Origin: Oscillospiraceae bacterium | Lineage (GTDB): Bacteria; Bacillota; Clostridia; Oscillospirales; Oscillospiraceae | Direction of reading: 5' to 3' | DNA length: 12,449 nt | Assembly (NCBI GenBank): GCA_017620315.1 | Contig: JAFZQQ010000299.1 | Coordinates: forward strand, 1 to 12,449 | The notes under the pieces: generated by a model | Database searches by the model: none | The model's input: the letters and a program-made list of their open reading frames with translations, nothing else | Told to the model about the DNA's origin: nothing | Position numbers and translations under genes: made by a program | Shown here: piece after piece, positions 1 to 5,517 of the stretch | Numbering within the stretch: position 1 is the stretch's first letter | Layout of the letters: each line of letters begins with the position of its first letter

Positions 1-1701
1 CGTCCGGCGGCCTATGCGGAGGATGGAGGCAAGCTTTCTGAGGTCGTCGTCCATTATGACGACGTCCGCCGCCTCTATGGCTGCGTCGGAGCCGAGCGAG
101 CCCATCGCGAAGCCGACGTCCGAGCGCATGATCGCGGGGGCGTCGTTTATGCCGGCGCCGACGACTGCGACCTTTTTGCCCTTTTCGCGCATCATCAGTG
201 TTTCGAGCTGCGTCACCTTGTCGGCCGGCAGCAGCTCGGCGTAGATCTTGTCGATGCCGAGCTTTTCTCCGGTGTCGCGCGCGAGCTCCTCAAGGTCGCC
301 GCTGAGCATGACGGTCTGGCTGATGCCGGCGGAGCGGATATCGCGTATCGCCTCCTCGGCGCCGTCCTTCAGCGCGTCGGATATGATGGAGCAGCCGAGG
401 CAGCGTCCGTCGTGCGCGACGTATATCACGGTTCCGGCCTCGCGGCAGGGCTCGTAGGGAACGCTGTAGCGTTCAAGCAGCCTTGCGCTTCCGGCAAGCA
501 GCTCCTTCCGGCGCCATATCGCGCGTACGCCGTAGCCGGCGATCTCGCTCGCGTCACGAAGCTGGCTCTCGTCAAGCTCGTCGGAATAGATCTCGCGTAT
601 GGACTTTGCTATCGGATGAGAGGACACGGACTCGGCGTAAACCGCGGCGAGGACCAGCTCGTCCGTGCGCACGCCCTCCGCGGGAAGGATCTTTGTGACC
701 TTGAAGTCGCCATGTGTCAGCGTTCCCGTTTTGTCAAAGACCATCACGCTGCACTCCGCAAGCGCTTCAAGATAGTTTCCGCCCTTCACCAGAACGCCGA
801 TGCGCGACGCGGCGCCTATGCCGCCGAAAAATCCGAGCGGCACGGAGATCACGAGCGCGCAGGGGCAGGAAATGATCAGAAACACGCAGGCGCGGCGTAT
901 CCAGCCGCCAAACGGCTGAGAAAGCATCAGCGGAGGCGCCGTTGCGAGCAGCAGCGCGGCGATCGTCACGGTGGGCGTATATATGTGCGAAAAGCGGGTG
1001 ATGAAGTCCTCGAGCCTCGCTTTTTTGTTGCTCGCGTTTTCGACAAGGTCAAGTATCCTGACGACGGTCGAGTCCTCATACGGCTTGGTCGTGCGTACGC
1101 GCAGAGGACCCTCGCCGTTGATGCTGCCGCTGAATATTTCGTCTCCGGGCAGAATGCGGCGCGGAGTCGATTCGCCGGTCAGCGCGGATGTATCGATAAA
1201 GCTCTCTCCGGAGATGACGACTCCGTCGAGCGGAACGCGCTCGCCCGGCTCGATCACAATGGTGCTGCCGACCTCGACGCTGTCCGGGTCTACCCTGTGG
1301 ACGCCGTTTTTGGTCTCAAGCCCGGCGTACTCCGGCTCGATGCTCATAAGCTCGCCGATAGAGGCGCGCGCCTTGCCCACCGCCAGACTCTGGAACAGCT
1401 CACCGATCTGATAGAGCAGCATCACGGCCGTAGCCTCCGGGTATTCGCCCAGCACAAATGCGGCGACCGTCGCGACCGTCATGAGGAAGCTTTCGTCGAA
1501 CGCCTGACCGCGCAGCAGCTTTATAACCGCTTTTCTCACCACGTCGAAGCCGACTGTTAAGTAGGGAATAAGATAGAGACCGAGCCGCAGAGGCAGAGGC
1601 ACGCTCTGCGACAGTATGAACCTGTCCACCGCAAACACCGCGGCATAGAGCAGGATCGCGGCATATATCCTTGAGCGCAGAAGCTCCTGCTTGGCCGTCA
1701 T
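1..1701 (-). CDS. Heavy-metal P1B-type ATPase, zinc/cadmium exporter-like, C-terminus outside the window
   Basis: This is a membrane pump that uses ATP to export soft metal ions, most likely Zn2+ or Cd2+. The 567 visible residues have the family's parts in order. Hydrophobic segments lie near residues 12-30, 36-55 and 68-103. The actuator loop TGES is at 174-177, and the metal-site CPC at 279-281. DKTGTLT follows, with the phosphorylated Asp at 323, then the nucleotide-domain HP at 362-363, and a hinge motif at 515-522. The text after the hinge (GSLGSDAAIEAADV) is typical of the Zn/Cd branch. The start is ATG at 1701, seven bases after AGGAGG. There is no N-terminal HMA metal-binding domain, which many short clostridial members also lack. 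The last membrane helices lie beyond base 1. The hinge reads GAGINDAP where the family has GDGxNDxP, so a normally invariant Mg-coordinating Asp is Ala (residue 516). Family assignment is secure; metal specificity and activity are inferred. Confidence 0.93.
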   Translation of the reverse strand, partial: MTAKQELLRSRIYAAILLYAAVFAVDRFILSQSVPLPLRLGLYLIPYLTVGFDVVRKAVIKLLRGQAFDESFLMTVATVAAFVLGEYPEATAVMLLYQIGELFQSLAVGKARASIGELMSIEPEYAGLETKNGVHRVDPDSVEVGSTIVIEPGERVPLDGVVISGESFIDTSALTGESTPRRILPGDEIFSGSINGEGPLRVRTTKPYEDSTVVRILDLVENASNKKARLEDFITRFSHIYTPTVTIAALLLATAPPLMLSQPFGGWIRRACVFLIISCPCALVISVPLGFFGGIGAASRIGVLVKGGNYLEALAECSVMVFDKTGTLTHGDFKVTKILPAEGVRTDELVLAAVYAESVSSHPIAKSIREIYSDELDESQLRDASEIAGYGVRAIWRRKELLAGSARLLERYSVPYEPCREAGTVIYVAHDGRCLGCSIISDALKDGAEEAIRDIRSAGISQTVMLSGDLEELARDTGEKLGIDKIYAELLPADKVTQLETLMMREKGKKVAVVGAGINDAPAIMRSDVGFAMGSLGSDAAIEAADVVIMDDDLRKLASILRIGRRT

Positions 1702-1717
1702 TGCGCGCCTCCTCTCT

Positions 1718-1735
1718 GACGCCGCAACCGGCGTC
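1718..1735 (-). other. Inverted repeat at the transcript start of the ATPase gene
   Basis: GACGCC and GGCGTC form a 6-bp inverted repeat around a 6-base loop. It begins about 8 bases past the predicted -10 box and ends 16 bases before the ATPase start codon. It could be an operator for a metal-sensing repressor or a 5'-end RNA hairpin. The sequence alone does not decide, and such a short GC-rich repeat may be chance. Confidence 0.35.
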
Positions 1736-1742
1736 CTGACGA

Positions 1743-1771
1743 ATTATAGGCGACCGCACGGTATTTGTCAA
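1743..1771 (-). promoter_or_regulatory. Consensus sigma-A promoter of the P-type ATPase gene
   Basis: On the minus strand a perfect TTGACA (1766-1771) and a perfect TATAAT (1743-1748) are separated by exactly 17 bases. Transcription would start near 1736, giving a leader of about 35 bases before the ATPase ATG at 1701. A promoter this close to consensus would be strong unless repressed, which fits a metal-inducible efflux gene. The regulator is not visible in the window. Confidence 0.85.
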
Positions 1772-1781
1772 GGAATGGAAA

Positions 1782-1812
1782 CGCGCCGCGAAATGTATCA
1801 TTCCGCGGCGCG
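1782..1812 (-). terminator. Probable terminator of the aldo/keto reductase gene
   Basis: CGCGCCGCG and CGCGGCGCG form a perfect 9-bp stem. It is extended inside by a wobble pair and AATG/CATT to a 3-base loop. The hairpin sits 32 bases past the reductase stop codon. On the minus strand only a short tract (GTTTCC) follows, so it may terminate imperfectly. Its placement between the reductase stop and the ATPase promoter supports the role. Confidence 0.6.
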
Positions 1813-1844
1813 ATGCAGATTTACAGATGATATTCCGACAAAAA

Positions 1845-2966
1845 TCACTTTTTAAAGTGCTCCGCGCATTCCGCGAGACGGTCTATGACGTCGATCCCCT
1901 GCGGGCATGCGCTCTCGCACTGACCGCAGCCGATGCAGGCGTCGGCGACGTTGCCCTTCTCGGCGAGCGCGCGGTAGTCCTCGGCGCCTTTTTCCGGCTG
2001 GTTCCACATGAGCTGGCGGTTCCTTGCGGCAAAGATACGCGGAATGGGTATCTCCATCGGGCAGCCCTTCATGCAGTAGCGGCAGCCGGTGCAGGGTATG
2101 GAATCGATGGAGTCCAGGATGCCGCGCGCCTTTTCGATGACCTTGAGCTCGCTGTCGCTGAGAGGGCGGAAATCCTTCATATAGGATATGTTGTCCCGTA
2201 CCTGACCGAGCGTCGACATACCGGAGAGAACGGTGAGGATGCCGTCGAGCGAGGCGGCAAAGCGTATTGCCCACGAGGAGGGAGAAGCCCCGGGGTCGGC
2301 GGAGGCAAAGAGCTCTCGTATCTGCGGCACGGGGTCGGAGAGCAGCCCTCCCTTGACAGGCTCCATCACAACGACCGGCTTGTTGTGGGAACGCGCCACC
2401 TCATAGCAGCGCCGCGAGGCGATGCGCGGATGCTCCCAGTCGGCATAGTTGAGCTGAAGCTGGACGAGCTCCGCGTCCGGGTGCTCGGTCAGCAGCTTAT
2501 CCAGCAGCTCGGGCGAACCGTGGAAGGAAAAGCCCCAGTGCCGCACAAGTCCCGCTTTCTTTTGCTCACGGACATAGTCCCAAAGCCCGTATTCGTTGTA
2601 TTTGTCCACGTTGTCATCCTGTATGGCGTGGAGAAGATAGTAGTCGAACCAGTCGACGCCGGCGCGTTCCAGGCTGATCTCAAGCTCCCTGCGCGCATCC
2701 TCGGCGTTGCTTGCGCCGAAGGAGGCGTTGAGCTTGCTCGTGAGCGTAAAGCTGTCGCGGCTGTGGCGCTCGACCAGCGACTTGCGCGTCGCCTCCTCCG
2801 AGCCGATATAGACGAACGCGGTGTCGAAGTAGGTCATGCCGGCGTCCATGAACAGATCGACCATCTGCGAGATCTGCGCGACGTCGAAGCTGTCGTCCGG
2901 CAGCTTGGGAAGGCGCATCATTCCGAAGCCCAGCTTGGGCGTAGACTCACCGAGATAACGTTCCAT
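1845..2966 (-). CDS. Aldo/keto reductase with C-terminal 2x[4Fe-4S] ferredoxin domain
   Basis: This is a cytosolic oxidoreductase of the AKR superfamily in the fused AKR-ferredoxin form common in anaerobes. It probably passes electrons between a carbonyl/alcohol couple and iron-sulfur clusters; the substrate is unknown. Counting from the upstream ATG at 2981 (378 residues), the AKR tetrad is Asp53, Tyr58, Lys83 and His118. The Cys sets CxxCxxCxxxCP are at 297, 300, 303, 307 and at 349, 352, 355, 359. I place the start at the second Met (2966, 373 residues). GGAGG at 2975-2979 lies 8 bases before it, and the ATG at 2981 has no ribosome binding site and overlaps that signal. The gene stands alone: a terminator-like hairpin follows it and a hairpin-rich 206-bp region precedes it. 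Family assignment is certain, the substrate is not. Confidence 0.93.
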   Translation of the reverse strand: MERYLGESTPKLGFGMMRLPKLPDDSFDVAQISQMVDLFMDAGMTYFDTAFVYIGSEEATRKSLVERHSRDSFTLTSKLNASFGASNAEDARRELEISLERAGVDWFDYYLLHAIQDDNVDKYNEYGLWDYVREQKKAGLVRHWGFSFHGSPELLDKLLTEHPDAELVQLQLNYADWEHPRIASRRCYEVARSHNKPVVVMEPVKGGLLSDPVPQIRELFASADPGASPSSWAIRFAASLDGILTVLSGMSTLGQVRDNISYMKDFRPLSDSELKVIEKARGILDSIDSIPCTGCRYCMKGCPMEIPIPRIFAARNRQLMWNQPEKGAEDYRALAEKGNVADACIGCGQCESACPQGIDVIDRLAECAEHFKK

Positions 2967-2985
2967 AACCGTATCCTCCATGAAT

Positions 2986-3020
2986 TATGGTAAGCAAATT
3001 CAATGAATGCGCTTACCATA
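2986..3020 (-). repeat. Palindrome directly upstream of the reductase ribosome binding site
   Basis: TATGGTAAGC (2986-2995) and GCTTACCATA (3011-3020) form a perfect 10-bp inverted repeat. Four further inner pairs (ATTC/GAAT) close on a 3-base loop. On the minus-strand transcript the hairpin ends about 6 bases before the GGAGG of the reductase gene. It could act on translation as RNA, or as an operator. Its half-site resembles that of the palindrome at 3078-3112. Confidence 0.7.
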
Positions 3021-3024
3021 TCAG

Positions 3025-3064
3025 CCATATTTCGCGGTTGCCGCTTTGGCGGCGAGCGAAATGG
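3025..3064. repeat. Middle imperfect hairpin between reductase and SpoVAF-like gene
   Basis: CCATATTTCGC and GCGAAATGG pair with a two-base bulge. Inside them, GCCGC (3040-3044) and GCGGC (3049-3053) close on a 4-base loop. It is the middle one of three consecutive inverted repeats. It is more GC-rich than its neighbours and does not share their half-site, so its role may be structural. Confidence 0.5.
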
Positions 3065-3077
3065 CGATCAAAATGTT

Positions 3078-3112
3078 TATAGTAAATGCAAATGGTATTT
3101 GCGTTTACTATA
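3078..3112. repeat. Long near-perfect AT-rich palindrome
   Basis: A 16-position stem (3078-3093 against 3097-3112) has a single non-Watson-Crick position, T3087 against G3103, around the 3-base loop GGT. The odd pair is a G-U wobble in plus-strand RNA but an A-C mismatch in minus-strand RNA. No T-run follows on either strand, so it is not a classic terminator. The half-site TATAGTAAA resembles TATGGTAAG of the palindrome at 2986-3020, so one regulator may recognise both. Confidence 0.7.
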
Positions 3113-3122
3113 TGTCGAATAC

Positions 3123-3151
3123 AGTATATCGCAGTTCAGCGCTTTGCGCAA
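3123..3151 (-). promoter_or_regulatory. Possible promoter of the reductase gene
   Basis: On the minus strand TTGCGC (3146-3151, 4 of 6 consensus) lies 17 bases before TATACT (3123-3128, 5 of 6). Transcription from here would give a leader of about 150 bases carrying all three inverted repeats. This is the best sigma-A match I found in the gap, but it is moderate. Transcription through from the SpoVAF-like gene is an alternative. Confidence 0.35.
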
Positions 3152-3172
3152 CATAAATCGGCATAATATCTC

Positions 3173-4579
3173 TCAGGTGTTTTCGCGGCTCACAGGACGG
3201 CGCAGCAGCAGCGAGCGCAGCGCGCCGCGGTCGAAGGGAATGAGCGGATAGAGATAACTCTTACCCCCGATGGGCCGTGTGGAGGCGAGCAGTGCGGCGA
3301 TGACCGCGCAGCCGATGGCGAGTCCGGCCCAGTCGAGCGCTCCGACAAGCAGCAGAAGCATCAGCCGCAGCAGCTTGAAGGCATAGCCGAGCTCATAGCT
3401 CGGCTGGGCGAAATTCGCTATCGCGACGAACGCCATATACGCCAGCACCTCGGGAACCATCCAGTGCGCCTGCACCGCAAAATCGCCCAGCACCAGCGCG
3501 CCGATCATCGAAAAAGAATTTGAGAAGATGGAAGGGGTGTTCAGCGAGGTCAGCTTGATCAGGTCGACGATGAACTCCGCGAACAGAAGCTGCACAAGAA
3601 GCGGCACCTCGTAATCCTCGGTGATCGCGAGAAAGTGCAGCGCGCCCTGCGTCATCGAGGTCTTGACCAGTGCGTACCACACGGGCGTTATAAACAGCGT
3701 CAGCACAAAGACGACATAGCGCAGTATGCGCAGATACGAGCCGACCAACGGAGGAAAATAGAAGTCGTTTGCCTCCTTGACAAAATCGAAAAAGCAGGTC
3801 GGAAGTATCATCGCCGCGGGGGAATTGTCCACGAGCACGATGATGCTGCCCTCCATAAGGCAGGCAGTGGCGACGTCCGGCCGCTCGGTATAGCGCACCT
3901 TGGGCAGCGGGTTCCACCACTGGCGGGCCATCATCGCCTCGGCAATGGTTTCCTGACTCATCGAGACCGAGCGCAGATCGATGGCACCGAGCTTTCCGCG
4001 CACATCCTCAAGAAGCTTCCTGTCCACCTTGTGCTCAAGATAGCACAGCGCCACGTCCGCGCGCGAGCCCTCGCTGATCTGATGCCCCTCTAAAGTGAGA
4101 CGAGGGTCGCGTATCCTGCGCCGCAGCAGCGCCGCGTTCACCGTGAGCGATTCGATAAAGCCGTCGTGCGCGCCGCGCAGCACCTTGCCGGACGACGGCT
4201 CATCCACGGAGCGCGAGGGCACTTGCTTGGCGTCTATGAGCGCGCAGGCTGCGAAGCCCTCGGCGAGCAGCAGCGTCTTTCCCTGCAGCACGCCGGTCAC
4301 AGCCTTTTCAAGGTCGGTCTCGGCCTCCGCCTGCGCAAAGCTCACATAGCGCTCGATGAATTCGCGCATGCTCTGCGCCTCGACCGTGGACGGCGCGCTG
4401 ATAAGGCGCCCGAGCACGCGCTCGAGCACCGCGCTGTCGCCATAGCCGTCTATGCCGTACACGCGGCAGCGCCGCCGCCCCGCATAGAGCTCCCGCGCGA
4501 CAACGTCAAAGCAGCGTCCCACGCCCAGCAGCGCGTCAAGCTGCGCGGCGGCACGCTCAAAATCACCTGACAAAAGCAT
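3173..4579 (-). CDS. spoVAF: GerA-family spore membrane protein, SpoVAF-like
   Basis: This is an integral membrane protein of the GerA family. SpoVAF and GerAA relatives sit in the inner membrane of spores and take part in germination. Of 468 residues, about 1-240 are a soluble N-terminal region with the family block FIESLTVNAALLRRRIRDPRL at 141-161. Next come NPLPKVRYTERPDVA (223-237) and MEGSIIVLVDNSPA (242-255). Hydrophobic segments follow near 243-261, 283-304, 326-346, 353-373, 376-393 and 403-432. The C-terminal SYLYPLIPFD (441-450) and LLLRRP are closer to SpoVAF as I remember it than to GerAA. The start ATG at 4579 follows GGAGG (4589-4593) with a 9-base gap. No spoVA or gerB/gerC partner is next to it in the window, so it is an orphan here. 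A sigma-G-like promoter candidate lies upstream. Family membership is secure; the SpoVAF rather than GerAA subfamily call is about 75% sure. Confidence 0.88.
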   Translation of the reverse strand: MLLSGDFERAAAQLDALLGVGRCFDVVARELYAGRRRCRVYGIDGYGDSAVLERVLGRLISAPSTVEAQSMREFIERYVSFAQAEAETDLEKAVTGVLQGKTLLLAEGFAACALIDAKQVPSRSVDEPSSGKVLRGAHDGFIESLTVNAALLRRRIRDPRLTLEGHQISEGSRADVALCYLEHKVDRKLLEDVRGKLGAIDLRSVSMSQETIAEAMMARQWWNPLPKVRYTERPDVATACLMEGSIIVLVDNSPAAMILPTCFFDFVKEANDFYFPPLVGSYLRILRYVVFVLTLFITPVWYALVKTSMTQGALHFLAITEDYEVPLLVQLLFAEFIVDLIKLTSLNTPSIFSNSFSMIGALVLGDFAVQAHWMVPEVLAYMAFVAIANFAQPSYELGYAFKLLRLMLLLLVGALDWAGLAIGCAVIAALLASTRPIGGKSYLYPLIPFDRGALRSLLLRRPVSRENT

Positions 4580-4609
4580 AACTCTCAGCCTCCGGGTTAT
4601 GATCGTTCG

Positions 4610-4639
4610 CAGTATTTCCCGCTCCGGCGGCGATTATTC
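4610..4639 (-). promoter_or_regulatory. Candidate forespore sigma-G-type promoter of the SpoVAF-like gene
   Basis: On the minus strand GAATA (4635-4639) lies 18 bases before AATACTG (4610-4616). This resembles the Bacillus sigma-G pattern of GHATR and CATACTA-like boxes. The start would fall near 4603, just ahead of the GGAGG. No good sigma-A promoter is visible on this strand: a TATAAT at 4703-4708 has no -35 box. The motifs are short, so the call rests on location plus the gene's expected forespore expression. Confidence 0.3.
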
Positions 4640-4680
4640 GCGCCTTGGGCGCGGCGTGCCGAAAAAAATAAAAATATCTC

Positions 4681-4710
4681 TTGCATTTCCTCCCGTTGCT
4701 GTATTATACT
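4681..4710 (+). promoter_or_regulatory. Promoter of the 87-residue protein gene
   Basis: TTGCAT (4681-4686) lies 18 bases before TATACT (4705-4710). An overlapping TATTAT at 4702-4707 would give only 15 bases. An A/T-rich stretch at 4662-4678, just upstream, could serve as an UP element. The start would fall near 4717, giving a short leader before GGAGGG at 4726-4731. Confidence 0.55.
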
Positions 4711-4738
4711 ACATCTTGTGTGATCGGAGGGAAAGACT

Positions 4739-5002
4739 ATGCCATATATGTCGGAAGAAATTGCTGTGCTGGAAGGGCTCATCGGCGCTTATTTCGCCTC
4801 GCCCCATATTTCCGAGGGGCTCCGCAGCGAATATATAACGGTGTACCGCCATATAGAGGACGGCCAGCTCACCCGGGCGGATTACCAGAGGATACGCAGC
4901 GCGGTCGATCTGCTTCTTCCGCTTCACCGCTCGTCCCCAAGCGAGTACAAGCTGCTCGTCGGCGTGCTGACCAAGACGACCTCCATGCTCTGCGCAAGCT
5001 GA
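4739..5002 (+). CDS. Small protein of unknown function, 87 residues
   Basis: I do not recognise this protein. It is soluble in appearance, with no signal peptide and no long hydrophobic segment, and looks mostly helical. Segments near residues 4-20, 26-40 and 45-62 resemble amphipathic helices. It has one Cys, near the C-terminus, and no metal-binding or catalytic motif that I can see. The gene call is supported by GGAGGG (4726-4731) 7 bases before the ATG, a promoter at 4681-4710 and a strong terminator at 5024-5062. These make it a single-gene unit, divergent from the SpoVAF-like gene. A sporulation-linked role is only a guess from that neighbour. Confidence 0.75.
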   Translation: MPYMSEEIAVLEGLIGAYFASPHISEGLRSEYITVYRHIEDGQLTRADYQRIRSAVDLLLPLHRSSPSEYKLLVGVLTKTTSMLCAS

Positions 5003-5023
5003 TTGTTTATATATTGGATTCCC

Positions 5024-5062
5024 TTTTCGGAAACGGTTTCTGCCGTTTCCGAAAATTTTTTT
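5024..5062 (+). terminator. Strong intrinsic terminator after the 87-residue protein gene
   Basis: TTTTCGGAAACGG (5024-5036) and CCGTTTCCGAAAA (5043-5055) form a perfect 13-bp stem with loop TTTCTG, followed at once by seven T residues (5056-5062). It lies 21 bases past the stop codon and just before the promoter of the next operon. Confidence 0.92.
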
Positions 5063-5071
5063 AAATAGCTA

Positions 5072-5100
5072 TTGACAAATCCAAAAAAATGTATTATTGT
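5072..5100 (+). promoter_or_regulatory. Promoter of the GntR-ABC transporter operon
   Basis: A perfect TTGACA (5072-5077) is followed after 17 bases by TATTGT (5095-5100, 4 of 6). The spacer contains an A-tract (5083-5089). The start would fall near 5107, in the middle of the palindrome at 5099-5116, so a repressor bound there would block initiation. Confidence 0.7.
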
Positions 5101-5116
5101 ACTAATCACTTAATAC
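5099..5116 (+). promoter_or_regulatory. Putative operator for the YtrA-type GntR regulator
   Basis: GTACTAA and TTAATAC form an inverted repeat with one mismatch around TCAC, overlapping the end of the -10 box and the predicted start site. GntR proteins bind such palindromes, and YtrA-type members usually repress their own operon. Assigning this site to the adjacent regulator is inference. Confidence 0.5.
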
Positions 5117-5117
5117 A

Positions 5118-5134
5118 GCGACACAATGTGTCGC
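5118..5134 (+). promoter_or_regulatory. Perfect 17-base palindrome in the leader of the GntR operon
   Basis: GCGACACA and TGTGTCGC are perfect 8-bp arms around a single A. It lies right after the putative operator and just before the ribosome binding site GGAAGGGAG. It could be a second operator, or a leader hairpin (GCGACA/TGTCGC with a 5-base loop) that affects translation of the repressor. Confidence 0.5.
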
Positions 5135-5148
5135 GGAAGGGAGCGAAT

Positions 5149-5517
5149 ATGGACTGGACATTTCGGGAAGACCTGCCCATATACACACAGCTTTATGAGC
5201 ACCTGACGCTCGCTATCGTTTCCGGGGTATACGGCCCGGGCGAGAAGCTTCCGGCGGTGAGGGAGCTCGCGGTGGACGCGGGCGTGAACCCCAACACGGT
5301 GCAGCGTGCGCTCAGCGAGCTGGAGCGTTCGGGGCTGGTGCACAGCCAGAGGACGACCGGGCGCTTTGTCACGGAGGACGCGCAGCGTATCGAGCAGGAG
5401 CGCCAAAGGCTCGCGGAGGAGCAGGTCAGGCAGTTCCTCGCAGCAATGAGCAAGCTGGGCTACAACCGCATCCAGACTGTGATGCTGATGGAAAAAATGA
5501 GAGGAGAGGGACAATGA
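5149..5517 (+). CDS. GntR-family transcriptional regulator, YtrA subfamily
   Basis: This is a 122-residue DNA-binding repressor. The winged helix-turn-helix of the GntR family covers about residues 10-76, with LPAVRELAVDAGVNPNTVQR (34-53) as the typical turn and recognition helix and TTGRFVT (69-75) as the wing. The tail after residue 77 is only about 45 residues, rich in Glu, Arg and Gln, and helical. That length is typical of YtrA-type regulators, which dimerise and lack a metabolite-binding domain. The start is ATG 5149, after AAGGGAG with a 5-base gap. An in-frame ATG at 5089 lies inside the promoter and cannot be used. The gene overlaps the ABC ATPase gene by 4 bases (ATGA), so the two are translationally coupled. 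YtrA-type operons in Bacillus respond to cell-wall-active antibiotics; the inducer here is unknown. Confidence 0.93.
   Translation: MDWTFREDLPIYTQLYEHLTLAIVSGVYGPGEKLPAVRELAVDAGVNPNTVQRALSELERSGLVHSQRTTGRFVTEDAQRIEQERQRLAEEQVRQFLAAMSKLGYNRIQTVMLMEKMRGEGQ

Noticed and set aside
412..1560. Plus-strand open frame of 382 codons
   Set aside because: It is antisense to the P-type ATPase, which has every family motif on the other strand. The frame is a by-product of GC-rich codon use, and its product is Arg/Ala-rich without recognisable motifs.
1827..2993. Plus-strand open frame of 388 codons
   Set aside because: It mirrors the aldo/keto reductase, whose catalytic tetrad and eight cluster cysteines prove the minus strand is coding. 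It has no ribosome binding site.
3078..3112. Rho-independent terminator for the SpoVAF-like gene
   Set aside because: The stem is long but AT-rich, on the minus strand it has an internal A-C mismatch, and no T-run follows it.
3003..3251. Short plus-strand open frame of 82 codons over the hairpin region
   Set aside because: It runs through the inverted repeats into the antisense of the SpoVAF-like gene. It has no ribosome binding site and no coherent composition.
4639..4653. Small hairpin CGCGCC-TTG-GGCGCG as a terminator
   Set aside because: It lies in the divergent promoter region with no gene to terminate, and on the minus strand the T-run comes before the stem, not after it.
4681..5064. 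Overlapping plus-strand frame of 127 codons beside the 87-residue gene
   Set aside because: It starts inside the promoter, has no ribosome binding site and ends inside the terminator. The 87-residue frame has proper signals.
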